This document shows, in pieces, positions 8,958-16,968 of a stretch of DNA of 64,000 nucleotides. How positions within the stretch are numbered: the first letter of the stretch is position 1; each line of letters begins with the position of its first letter. The notes under the pieces were generated by a model. The model did not search any database and had not been told where the DNA came from. It worked only from the letters and a program-made list of their open reading frames with translations. Location: positions 379,501 to 443,500 of the forward strand of contig NZ_FZNX01000003.1 of assembly GCF_900188355.1 (NCBI RefSeq), in the 5' to 3' direction. The translations under genes and the position numbers were made by a program. This DNA is from Lutibacter flavus. Lineage in GTDB: Bacteria; Bacteroidota; Bacteroidia; Flavobacteriales; Flavobacteriaceae.

Positions 8958-10130
8958 ATGAGACTTGCTTCAATTGATATTTTAAGGGCAATTACAATGG
9001 TTCTTATGATTTGGGTTAATGATTTTTGGACATTAACTGACATCCCAAAATGGCTAAAACATGCAAATGCAACCGAAGACTATTTGGGGTTTTCTGATAT
9101 TATTTTTCCATTATTTTTATTCATTGTTGGTTTAAGTATCCCTTTCGCTATAAAAAATAGGTTAGATAAAGGTGACTCAAAATTATCAATTGCTAAACAC
9201 ATAATTATTAGATCTGTATCATTATTACTGATTGGATTTTTTATGGTCAATTATGAAACTGCTCATGACGAAAGTATAATTATTGGAAAAACATTTTGGG
9301 AATTATTAATGGCATTTGCTGTTGTATTGATTTGGACAAATTGGAAAAAGAGCCCTCTTAATAAGAAATGGCATTCGTATTTACAGATTTTAGGTTTTGC
9401 TATTCTTATTTTTTTAGCAATCATTTATAAAGGCGGTGAAGATGGAGCCACTTGGATGACAACACAATGGTGGGGTATTTTAGGACTTATTGGTTGGGCT
9501 TATATTATAAATGCATTGGTTTATTTGTACTCAAAAAGATCTTTAGTAATAATGTCATTATTATGGTTAATATTGATTTTATTGGCAATGATAAATCACT
9601 CTGAATTATCTATAAATTTTGGCGGTTTTTCCAGCTACTTTTCAACTATCTTAACGGGAACTATTCCAGCATTTACTGCGGCAGGAATTGTTGCAACGCT
9701 GCTATTTAAAAAAATGTATAAATTAGGTGTTAAATGGAGTTATTTAAGCCTTTTAGTTTTAGGAGTTCTAAATTTAATATTTGGTTTTGGAACAAGATCA
9801 ATTTGGGGAATTTCAAAAATACAAGGAACTCCATCTTGGTTAGGAATTTGTACAGGAATAGGTTTTTTACTTTTTGCTCTTTTATACTATATAGCAGATG
9901 AGAAAAAAATAACAAATTGGGCCAAAATAATTGCTCCTGCCGGCACAGCTACTCTAACCTGCTATTTAATCCCTTATTTTATTTATCCTTTAAGAAGTAT
10001 TAGTGGAATAAGCCTTCCTGATTTTTTAACTCACAATAGTATTGGACTCATAGCCTCCTTTGCTTTTGCTATTTTGATTGTCCTATTCACAGGTTGGTTA
10101 GAAAAAAAAGGATTTAAATTAAAACTATAA
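8958..10130 (+). CDS. NagX-like multi-pass membrane protein (DUF5009/acyltransferase family)
   Basis: 390 residues from the ATG at 8958; an in-frame GTG at 8928 would add ten hydrophobic residues, but the family begins at MRLASIDILRAITMVLMIWVND. About ten membrane segments. The opening R(L/I)ASIDxLRAxTMxLMIWVND and the following FSDIIFPLFLFIVGLSIPFA are characteristic of the DUF5009 / heparan-alpha-glucosaminide N-acetyltransferase-like group, whose bacterial members (NagX) are linked to N-acetylglucosamine use. Eighteen bp separate it from a GH20-like gene, so the two probably act together on amino-sugar compounds (inference). Whether it is a transporter or a transmembrane acetyltransferase is open. 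Confidence 0.8.
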   Translation: MRLASIDILRAITMVLMIWVNDFWTLTDIPKWLKHANATEDYLGFSDIIFPLFLFIVGLSIPFAIKNRLDKGDSKLSIAKHIIIRSVSLLLIGFFMVNYETAHDESIIIGKTFWELLMAFAVVLIWTNWKKSPLNKKWHSYLQILGFAILIFLAIIYKGGEDGATWMTTQWWGILGLIGWAYIINALVYLYSKRSLVIMSLLWLILILLAMINHSELSINFGGFSSYFSTILTGTIPAFTAAGIVATLLFKKMYKLGVKWSYLSLLVLGVLNLIFGFGTRSIWGISKIQGTPSWLGICTGIGFLLFALLYYIADEKKITNWAKIIAPAGTATLTCYLIPYFIYPLRSISGISLPDFLTHNSIGLIASFAFAILIVLFTGWLEKKGFKLKL

Positions 10131-10148
10131 TCACTTAAATATAATTAA

Positions 10149-11246
10149 ATGAAAAAACCGATTATTTTACTGTTTGTATTTCTTTTTAATACTATTTTTT
10201 CTGAAGCTCAATCCAATTTTCCAGTTGTAGGTTTTTGTATTTCTGCGCCTTCTAAAGAAAATGTTGAAGAATTTGTCCGCTTTATTGATACTGAATTAGC
10301 GCCTTCGGGAATTAACACCTTAATTTTAAGAGTAGATTTTAACTATGCTTATAAATCGAGACCAGAGCTTCGAGATGACAATCCATTATCCTTAAAAGAT
10401 GTAAAATCGTTAGTTGCAATTTGTAAAAAGAATAATATTAATTTAATACCTCAAGTGAACTTATTAGGTCATCAAAGTTGGGAAAGTACTTTAAACAAAT
10501 TATTAAAAGTATATCCTGAATTTGATGAAACCCCTTTAGTAAAACTCCCAAAAAAATATGAATGGCCAAATTCTGATGGGCTTTATTGTAAAAGTTATTG
10601 CCCTTTGCATCCAGAGGTTCATGAGGTAGTTTTTGACTTAATTGATGAAATTACAGAAGTTTTTGAAGCAAAGGATTTTCACGCTGGTATGGATGAAGTT
10701 TTTTTCATAGCCGATTCTAATTGTCCAAGATGCAAAGATAAAGACCCTGGTGAATTATTTGCAGGTGAAGTTTCTTTACTAAGCAATCATTTAAATGAAA
10801 GTAACAAAAGGCTGTGGATTTGGGGAGACCGATTAATTGATGGTTCCGTTTCTGGTATTGGAATGTGGGAAGGAAGTTTAAATAATACCCAAAAAGCTAT
10901 TGACTTAATTCCAAAAAACGTAGTGATTTGTGATTGGCATTATGAAAAGGCATTACCAACTCCGGCATATTTTTCTTTAAAAGGCTTTGACGTGTTGGCT
11001 TGTTCCTGGAGAAAACCGGAGGTAGCTCTTGAACAAGTTAATATGATTGACAAATTTAGAAATAATTCAACACCAGAAATGAGAAATCATTTTTTAGGAG
11101 TTATGCATACTTATTGGTCCTCTGCAAAAAATTTCATGGATAATTACAAAGAAGTAAATCCTCCTAACAATGAAGAAGGAAATGAAATTGAATGCTTTAA
11201 GGAAATGGTTAATAATGTTAAAAAACTAAGTGCAAAATCAAATTAA
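10149..11246 (+). CDS. Secreted GH20-like glycosidase (beta-N-acetylhexosaminidase fold)
   Basis: 365 residues with a signal peptide ending FSEAQ. The segment FHAGMDEVFF carries the GH20-type catalytic pair Asp182-Glu183 with His178 (family motif HxGGDE; here HAGMDE). A four-cysteine segment follows nearby (DSNCPRCKDKD). WIWGDR and WGxW-like aromatic motifs later fit a TIM barrel. The protein has only the barrel: it lacks the N-terminal GH20b domain of classical hexosaminidases and is short. Product is probably periplasmic or surface-attached. Substrate is presumably a beta-linked HexNAc or another hexose; the NagX-like gene upstream supports amino sugars. Confidence 0.78.
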   Translation: MKKPIILLFVFLFNTIFSEAQSNFPVVGFCISAPSKENVEEFVRFIDTELAPSGINTLILRVDFNYAYKSRPELRDDNPLSLKDVKSLVAICKKNNINLIPQVNLLGHQSWESTLNKLLKVYPEFDETPLVKLPKKYEWPNSDGLYCKSYCPLHPEVHEVVFDLIDEITEVFEAKDFHAGMDEVFFIADSNCPRCKDKDPGELFAGEVSLLSNHLNESNKRLWIWGDRLIDGSVSGIGMWEGSLNNTQKAIDLIPKNVVICDWHYEKALPTPAYFSLKGFDVLACSWRKPEVALEQVNMIDKFRNNSTPEMRNHFLGVMHTYWSSAKNFMDNYKEVNPPNNEEGNEIECFKEMVNNVKKLSAKSN

Positions 11247-11249
11247 TTT

Positions 11250-11945
11250 TTAGTCGGTTTTAAAATTCCATATTTGCCCAATTGTTTCTCCTCCTTTGCC
11301 ATCTTTAACAACTACGTACCAATAATAATTTTTAGAATTTTCAATAGTTATATTTAACGATTTAACTGCAAGATTTGATTCTATTTTTGTATTTGGAGGA
11401 TTCATGGTATCAAAAAAGACATCAAACAATAATGGGTCATTGTCAACATCACTAGCATCCCAATTTAAAGTGGTTGTTTCTTCTGTTTGTATAGAATTTA
11501 ATTTTGGAGTTATAAGATCTGGAGAAAATGGAAGGTGATTGATTTCTCCTTCCCCCTCGGTATAAAAACTATAAACGGATGAAAAGCTACTTGCTAAATT
11601 TTTACTGTCAATTGCTTTTACATGCCAATAATAGGCAACTCCTTTCTCTAATGATATAGATTGTTCTGTTGCCGATGTGGTATAAGTAAATTCTATAGAA
11701 CTAAAATAATTGTCTTTTGAAACTTGAATTTGATAAGTTAAAATATCTCCATCTGGATCAGTTGAAGAACTCCAATCAAAATTTAAAACATTATCTGTAC
11801 ATAACAAATCATCAGTTGGATATACTAATGAGGGTACAGTTGGAGCATTATTAATTGGATTCGGGGGTTGAACAGGTTCATCCCCTCCCCCTCCACAAGA
11901 AACTAATATTAATGCAATAAATACAATATTGATACACTTTTTCAT
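11250..11945 (-). CDS. Lipoprotein with two fibronectin-III-like domains
   Basis: 231 residues. Lipobox LVSC (Cys17) followed by GGGGDEP, a surface-export-type tail. Two Ig/FN3-like domains, about 35-125 and 140-231, each with a P-x-L start, D(W/A)-S-SxDxDxDxLxYxI/LxFDV and the closing YYWxVxVxDxxG motif. This is the kind of substrate-display domain found next to Bacteroidetes surface proteins. It starts 5 bp after the LRR surface protein gene (minus strand) and is probably co-transcribed with it. No catalytic residues seen; likely an adhesin partner or anchor, but that is a guess. Confidence 0.75.
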   Translation of the reverse strand: MKKCINIVFIALILVSCGGGGDEPVQPPNPINNAPTVPSLVYPTDDLLCTDNVLNFDWSSSTDPDGDILTYQIQVSKDNYFSSIEFTYTTSATEQSISLEKGVAYYWHVKAIDSKNLASSFSSVYSFYTEGEGEINHLPFSPDLITPKLNSIQTEETTTLNWDASDVDNDPLLFDVFFDTMNPPNTKIESNLAVKSLNITIENSKNYYWYVVVKDGKGGETIGQIWNFKTD

Positions 11946-11950
11946 TTTAT

Positions 11951-14900
11951 TTATTGTTTAATAATTTTTAGAGTAACAATTTCATCTAAATAAACCTTAG
12001 CTACATAAATTGCGGCTGGTACATTCTTAATATTTAATTGAACTTTTCCATTATTAATAGAATAATTTCTATTTGAAATTAATTTTGATGAAATAGAAAA
12101 TAATTCAATTTTCACTTCCTTAATTGAGATTGGAACTTCAATTTCAAATTCCCCTGTCGTTGGGTTTGGATAAGCTATTAATTCCTTGTATAAATCAATA
12201 GGTTTTGAGTAGACTCCTTCACAAGTATTTGCAGCTTTAACTTCAATTAAATCTCCATGTTTCAAATCTTCAATAAAAAATATTGAATTTATTGTTTGAA
12301 ACATCCTTTTCCCATTAATAAATATAGAATACGGTATTGTTCCATCTATTATTTCAATTGTTGCTTTATTGTAATTAATAGTTGACTTTCCAGAAATCGT
12401 GATTCCTTCATCTATAGTAATGGAATAACATTGAGAAAAATTATCAAAACCCGGAATAGTTATACAAAACTCATATTTCTCTGGTGCTAAATTTAATATT
12501 GTTTGAGACTCATTAAAATTATATTGTACTCCGTTTAGTGCAAGATTGTAATTATAGCTATTATCTAAAGCTGTAATAATTAGTTTACCATTGTTTTTAT
12601 TTGGACAAGTTTCACTAACTGTTTCAATTGTAAAGTTACTTGATGGTAAAAAGAAACAACCATTAGCATCTACTGTAGCTCCTATTGGAGTATTTGGACA
12701 AATATCAATACTATTTATAATTCCATCTTCATCCTCATCTTTATCCACTTGGCTATCTGAGCATCCAATTTCATTAACAACTTCACCCGCTGGTGTATTT
12801 GGGCATTGATCAATGTCATTCATAATACCGTCCTCATCATCATCTTTCTCACTCTCTGAACAACCCATGTCATCTACTGCTTCTCCATTTGGTGTATTTG
12901 GACATTGATCTTCATCATTCATAATTCCATCCTCATCGTCATCTTTTTCACTCTCCGAACATCCTATTTCATCTACTTCTTCACCAATTGGTGTATTTAG
13001 ACATTGATCAATGTTATTCATAATACCGTCTTCATCATCATCTTTTTGACTTTCTGAACAACCAGTTTCATCTACTTGTTCCCCGATTGGTGTATTTAGA
13101 CATTGATCTTCATCATTCATTATACCATCCTCATCATCATCTTTTTGACTTTCTGAACAACCAGTTTCATCTACTTCTTCCCCGATTGGTGTATTTGGAC
13201 ATTGATCTTCATCATTCATGATACCGTCTTTATCATCATCTATAAAATCTGAACAATCAATACTATAATCAGCATTATCATCTTTCTCCCAATCTTCAGG
13301 AATATTATTAATTAAGGATTGATCAACCTGAATACAAGTTAATTCGGAATTATTCAACGCATTTAAAAAAATAAGTTTTGAATTTTTAGAAATATCAATT
13401 CCTCCTGACATTTGATTGTTTTCAAAAATTAGATATAATAAATCAGCATTATTATTTAAGTATAAATTAGAAAGTTGATTCTCCTCACAATCCAAATATT
13501 CTAAGGTCAGATTATTGCTTACATCTAAATTAGTAAGTTGATTTGACCATACAACTAAGGCTTTTAGCAAAGTATTATTACTAACATTTATTGAAGGTAT
13601 CTGATTACTAAAACAATCTAATTCTTGTAATAAAGTATTTGCACTTATATCTAAACTTTCAATGTTATTTATTCCACAAAATAAAGTTTCTAAAACTGTA
13701 TTTTTACTAAGGTCTAAACTTGTTAATAGGTTTTCCTCACAATCCAAATATTCTAACAATGTATTTGAGCTTACATTTAAATCTGTTAGTTGATTTAACC
13801 AAACTGTTAATGAAGTTAACAAGCTGTTTTTACTTAGATCTAATGCCGTTATTTCATTATTATAACAATCTATTTCTTTAAGCAAGGTGTTGTTATTAAC
13901 ATTTAAACTTGTTAGAGAATTTACTCCACAATATAAGTTTTCTAAAACAGTATTTTTACTAACATCTAAATTGTTAAGCTTGTTCTCTTCACAATCTAAA
14001 AGTTCCAATGCAGTGTTGGCGCTTACATCTATATTTGTTAATTGATTTATCCAAGTAGATAATGACGTTAATAAGCTGTTTTTACTTAAATTTATTGAAG
14101 TTATTTTATTATTATAGCAATCTAATTCTTTTAATGCGGTGTTGTTACTAACATCTAAGCTTGTAAGGGAATTTACTCCACAATATAAAGTTTCTAAAGC
14201 TGTATTTGTACTCAAATTTAAATTTGTGAGTTGGTTTTGTTCACAATCTAAATATTCTAAAGCTGTATTTGTACCTAAATTTAAATTTGTCAATTGATTT
14301 ACCCAAACCACCAACCCCATCAATTTGGTGTTTTTACTTAAATCTAATGAAGTTATTTTATTACTGAAACAATCTAATGCAATTAATTCCGCATTCTCTC
14401 TTACATCTAAATTTGTGAGTGAATTTAAGCCACAATACAATGTTTCTAATTCTTTATTTGTGCTTAAGTTTAAACTTGTTAGTTTGTTATCTTCACAATC
14501 CAAATATTCCAATGCTGTATTTGCACTTAAATTTAAAAATGTGAGTTCATTATAATAACAATATAACTCTCTTAATACTTTATTATCACTTACATTTAGA
14601 CCTACTAAATAATTCCCTCCACAGTACAATGTTTCTAACTTTGTATTCTTGCTAATATTTAAACTACTAAGTTGATTTTCCTCACAATCTAAATATTCTA
14701 ATGCTGTATTTGCAGCTAAATTTAAACTTGTAAGTTGATTTACCCAAACTACCAATGTAATTAACAAAGTATTTTTACTTACATCTATAGTAGTTAATTG
14801 ATTGTTATAGCAGTCTAATTCTGTTAATGCAGTATTTGTAGATAAGTTTAATTCAGCAAGTAAATTTGAGCCACAATAAAGAGTTTCTAATTCTGTATTA

Positions 14901-15328
14901 GCCGTAATATTTAAATTGGAAAGTTCGTTCTCAGCACAATCTAAATAAAGTAGGGCTTTATTATTAATAATATCTAAACTTTCAAGTTGATTTTTCCAAA
15001 CCGTTAAATGTGTTAATGCAGTATTTTTACTAACATCAATTGTTGTGAGTTGATTGTCGTAGCAATTTAAATCTTTAAGGCTAACAAAATCTTGAATACC
15101 CGTTAAATCTGAAATATTTTTAGATTCTAAATTTAATGAAATAACAGCATTGATATTACTTGTATTAACATAATCATCTAATACATCATCTAAACCCAAA
15201 TCAATTAAGGCCTGTTCAAAATTATCATCAGGAACATATGTTTGATTTACAATATCGATACTAATAAAACCACTGCTAAATAAAAAGATTATAACTACTG
15301 TGAGTGTGTGAAATTTATTCAAAAACAT
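11951..15328 (-). CDS. Giant leucine-rich-repeat surface protein with TSP3 repeats and T9SS sorting domain
   Basis: 1125 residues. Signal peptide (about 1-24), a short cap (VPDDNFEQALIDLGLDD, seen in Bacteroidetes LRR proteins), then about 28 leucine-rich units of 21 residues at about 82-670, six thrombospondin type-3 units of about 33 residues (DDDEDGIMNDEDQCPNTP-like, DNA 12650-13245), a Cys-containing module shared with the GH13 enzyme, and a C-terminal type A sorting domain (LIAYPNPTTGEFEIEVP ... LKIIKQ). The LRRs follow a four-unit, 84-residue super-repeat marked DCYNN, VVWVNQ, DCEENQ and YCGVN. Expected to be T9SS-exported and surface-bound, probably for adhesion or protein binding, as for BspA/internalin-like LRR proteins. 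TSP3 units would bind calcium. Confidence 0.9.
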   Translation of the reverse strand: MFLNKFHTLTVVIIFLFSSGFISIDIVNQTYVPDDNFEQALIDLGLDDVLDDYVNTSNINAVISLNLESKNISDLTGIQDFVSLKDLNCYDNQLTTIDVSKNTALTHLTVWKNQLESLDIINNKALLYLDCAENELSNLNITANTELETLYCGSNLLAELNLSTNTALTELDCYNNQLTTIDVSKNTLLITLVVWVNQLTSLNLAANTALEYLDCEENQLSSLNISKNTKLETLYCGGNYLVGLNVSDNKVLRELYCYYNELTFLNLSANTALEYLDCEDNKLTSLNLSTNKELETLYCGLNSLTNLDVRENAELIALDCFSNKITSLDLSKNTKLMGLVVWVNQLTNLNLGTNTALEYLDCEQNQLTNLNLSTNTALETLYCGVNSLTSLDVSNNTALKELDCYNNKITSINLSKNSLLTSLSTWINQLTNIDVSANTALELLDCEENKLNNLDVSKNTVLENLYCGVNSLTSLNVNNNTLLKEIDCYNNEITALDLSKNSLLTSLTVWLNQLTDLNVSSNTLLEYLDCEENLLTSLDLSKNTVLETLFCGINNIESLDISANTLLQELDCFSNQIPSINVSNNTLLKALVVWSNQLTNLDVSNNLTLEYLDCEENQLSNLYLNNNADLLYLIFENNQMSGGIDISKNSKLIFLNALNNSELTCIQVDQSLINNIPEDWEKDDNADYSIDCSDFIDDDKDGIMNDEDQCPNTPIGEEVDETGCSESQKDDDEDGIMNDEDQCLNTPIGEQVDETGCSESQKDDDEDGIMNNIDQCLNTPIGEEVDEIGCSESEKDDDEDGIMNDEDQCPNTPNGEAVDDMGCSESEKDDDEDGIMNDIDQCPNTPAGEVVNEIGCSDSQVDKDEDEDGIINSIDICPNTPIGATVDANGCFFLPSSNFTIETVSETCPNKNNGKLIITALDNSYNYNLALNGVQYNFNESQTILNLAPEKYEFCITIPGFDNFSQCYSITIDEGITISGKSTINYNKATIEIIDGTIPYSIFINGKRMFQTINSIFFIEDLKHGDLIEVKAANTCEGVYSKPIDLYKELIAYPNPTTGEFEIEVPISIKEVKIELFSISSKLISNRNYSINNGKVQLNIKNVPAAIYVAKVYLDEIVTLKIIKQ
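12650..13250 (-). repeat. In-gene tandem repeat: six TSP type-3 units of about 99 bp
   Basis: Six consecutive DDDxDGIMNxxDQC(P/L)NTPxGExVDExGCSES units; the central five are close copies. The aspartates are calcium ligands in the family. Such arrays link the LRR part to the C-terminal secretion domain. Confidence 0.85.
13384..15085 (-). repeat. In-gene tandem repeat: LRR units of 63 bp in a 252-bp super-repeat
   Basis: The LRR region encodes units in fixed order: (1) LDCYNN, (2) LVVWVNQ, (3) LDCEENQ, (4) LYCGVN. The order 1-2-3-4 recurs in units 1-4, 5-8, 12-15, 16-19, 20-23 and begins again at 24-26; units 9-11 are 1-3-4 with unit 2 (the Trp unit, 63 bp) missing. Two degenerate units close the array. 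Confidence 0.88.
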
Positions 15329-15358
15329 TACAAAATAATTTAAATAAACCTGAATTTA

Positions 15359-15366
15359 CAAACCTA
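15359..15366 (-). promoter_or_regulatory. -7 promoter element of the LRR surface-protein gene
   Basis: TAGGTTTG on the minus strand matches TAnnTTTG, 31 bp upstream of the start codon. A TTG at 15394-15392 lies 25 bp further up, slightly long for the -33 element. Confidence 0.5.
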
Positions 15367-15381
15367 TTTAATTATATTAAA

Positions 15382-15416
15382 TGACATTCATCAAAAATAG
15401 ATATGACATTTATCAA
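15382..15416. promoter_or_regulatory. Operator-like direct repeat upstream of the LRR gene
   Basis: TGACATTCATCAA (15382-15394) and TGACATTTATCAA (15404-15416), 12 of 13 bases identical, starts 22 bp apart (two helical turns). They abut the predicted -33/-7 promoter. This arrangement suits a dimeric activator that binds direct repeats, for example LytTR-type regulators; the regulator is not identified. Confidence 0.45.
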
Positions 15417-16177
15417 CTCGTAATATATTATTTATTATTTTAATATTTTCTCTACTTATTTATTCTTATTTCAACAATTAGAATTACCCTTCTGCAGTAA
15501 AATTTTATAAACAAAAAAAGATGGTAATAATAAGGCAATCAGATTTATAAAAATAAATCACCTTAGCAATTAACTTTTAAACTTTTTTCCTAGAAGTTGA
15601 CTTTCAGCAGAAAATAAACAATTAATAAAAAAGATATTAAGGGTATTAAATCGAAGGAAATTTGGAAAATCATTTTTGAAATATTTAGCTTATTTTTAGT
15701 AATAACATTTGGTTATATTCTAATTCTCATTTTAAATTTTACATCTCAAAAAACAAAAATTCAAAATTAAGTTTCCGATTTATTAAAACATTACTTTTAG
15801 AAGCACCTTATAATTATATATAAAAATCATTTATATAGACCCCCTCTCCCTTGTATTGAAGCAATAAAAAAGCCTAATTATCCTTTTAATCGAATTATAC
15901 ATATCTTAAGAACAAACAGAATAATGGGTCTATTAATATTCCTACTTTTATATTTTAAACATTAAAACTCTTATTTAGTATCTCAAAAATGTTTTGAACC
16001 TCTTTTTTTACCTTACGATTAGTGAGAAGTAGTATTTTTTCAATGATGGAAAAAATAATTACATCATTTTAAAAAATTAACAATCTTAAATCAGCTTATT
16101 TTATGACGAAAATCAATAGCTATTATGCAACACATCATTGCTATCAATCATAATTCTTATTATTTTTTACTAATTAT

Positions 16178-16198
16178 ATAATCAAATCATTTGATTAT
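16178..16198. promoter_or_regulatory. 21-bp palindrome covering the start codon of the lipoprotein gene
   Basis: ATAATCAAAT-C-ATTTGATTAT, perfect over ten base pairs each side; the ATG at 16197-16199 begins inside it. As RNA it could fold with a TCA loop and hide the start; as DNA it could be an operator. Confidence 0.45.
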
Positions 16199-16728
16199 GA
16201 GAAAAAATTATTCAATACGAAAATTTCTCTCATTATTTATTCTTTTCACTATCATAAATACTTGTTCTAAAGATGAATCTAACGCACTTTGTAATACTTT
16301 TTTAGAATGCCAAGAAGGTACTGTTTGGATTGATAATGCCCTATATACTGATGAAATAACATATATTAGGTTTATAAATAAATATGAATATATTATTAGA
16401 AGTATTCAACAAGTTTATGACAGCAAAAAGAGAGTGCTATAGCAACCATTATATAAGTCAATTCTGGGGCAAAATAAACATTGTAGAAAATACTATGAAT
16501 AATTTGGAATTTACAATCTTACCACCTGACTGGGAACTAAATACAGTTGAGTTCACATTCATAAAATCGGATAAAACTCTAAATTTGACTTTTTGTATTT
16601 ATGATGAATATGATAGTCTAATATTATCTACCGAGAGTGTTTTAATTAAATCAATTGTAGATGTTAATGAATTCTCTATTTGCAATGTGGACAAATTTTT
16701 ATTTAATAAAAAATCCTACTATTTCTAG
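16197..16728 (+). pseudogene. Small lipoprotein gene interrupted by a +1 frameshift
   Basis: The first frame (ATG 16197, MRKNYSIRKFL..., lipobox-like NTCSKDES) runs to a TAG at 16440. A second frame one base later continues from about 16430 to the stop at 16726-16728. Removing one A from the A5 run at 16425-16429 joins them smoothly (…VYDSKRECYSNHYISQ…) into a protein of about 176 residues, of ordinary flavobacterial lipoprotein style: signal, Cys cluster CNTFLECQEGTVW, then beta-rich sequence. Either a real disabling mutation, a phase-variable homopolymer, or a sequencing error. No family recognised. It ends inside the terminator shared with tRNA-Val. Confidence 0.65.
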
Positions 16729-16736
16729 TAGGATTT
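16711..16736 (-). terminator. Terminator of tRNA-Val
   Basis: AAATCCTACTA-TTTC-TAGTAGGATTT, an 11-bp perfect stem just after the tRNA on the minus strand, followed there by TTTTATT. It also overlaps the 3' end of the broken lipoprotein gene on the other strand. Confidence 0.8.
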
Positions 16737-16740
16737 ACTT

Positions 16741-16818
16741 TGGTGGGCAATGAGGGATTCGAACCCCCGACCCCCTCGGTGTAAACGAGGTGCTCTGAAC
16801 CAACTGAGCTAATTGCCC
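16741..16818 (-). tRNA. tRNA-Val (anticodon TAC)
   Basis: 78 nt with encoded CCA. Acceptor stem GGGCAAT/ATTGCCC, D arm GCTCAGTTGGTTCAGAGC, anticodon arm CCTCG-TTTACAC-CGAGG giving anticodon TAC, T arm with GTTCGAAT. It has a consensus promoter immediately upstream and its own terminator. Confidence 0.97.
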
Positions 16819-16828
16819 TAAGCGGATG

Positions 16829-16858
16829 CAAATATATAATTAGATTTTAATTACACAA
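16829..16858 (-). promoter_or_regulatory. Promoter of tRNA-Val
   Basis: On the minus strand: TTG (16858-16856), 19-bp spacer, TATATTTG (16836-16829), a full match to TTG-N(17-23)-TAnnTTTG, placed 10 bp before the tRNA. Confidence 0.75.
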
Positions 16859-16924
16859 AGCTTTTTCACAAAAAATTTAAATAATTTTCAATAAAAATTC
16901 ACCCTTAAATTAAAATATAAAAAA

Positions 16925-16948
16925 ACTCTGAACCAATAAGTTCAGAGT
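16925..16948 (-). terminator. Terminator of the duplicated-domain secreted protein gene
   Basis: ACTCTGAAC (16925-16933) pairs with GTTCAGAGT (16940-16948); on the minus strand it is followed by TTTTTATATTTT. It lies 20 bp after the gene. Confidence 0.75.
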
Positions 16949-16968
16949 CAATAATTTAATATAATATA

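Larger units (their letters stand above)
15329..16196. other. Gene-poor AT-rich stretch
   Basis: About 868 bases between the LRR gene and the broken lipoprotein gene. The left end holds the LRR promoter region. I see no RNA gene, repeat or credible protein gene in the remainder; one 49-codon frame with a membrane-like segment (15621-15770) has no ATG, GTG or TTG start. Confidence 0.6.

Noticed and set aside
12591-14555. Plus-strand frames inside the LRR gene
   Set aside because: They are reverse shadows of the repetitive coding sequence and have no family features.
13384-15085. Regular 63-bp repeats could look like a CRISPR array
   Set aside because: There is no repeat/spacer structure; the whole tract is one continuous LRR coding frame.
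15621-15770. 49-codon frame with a hydrophobic helix in the gene-poor stretch, possibly a small membrane protein
   Set aside because: It begins only with ATT and has no ATG, GTG or TTG start, no promoter and no neighbour to support it.
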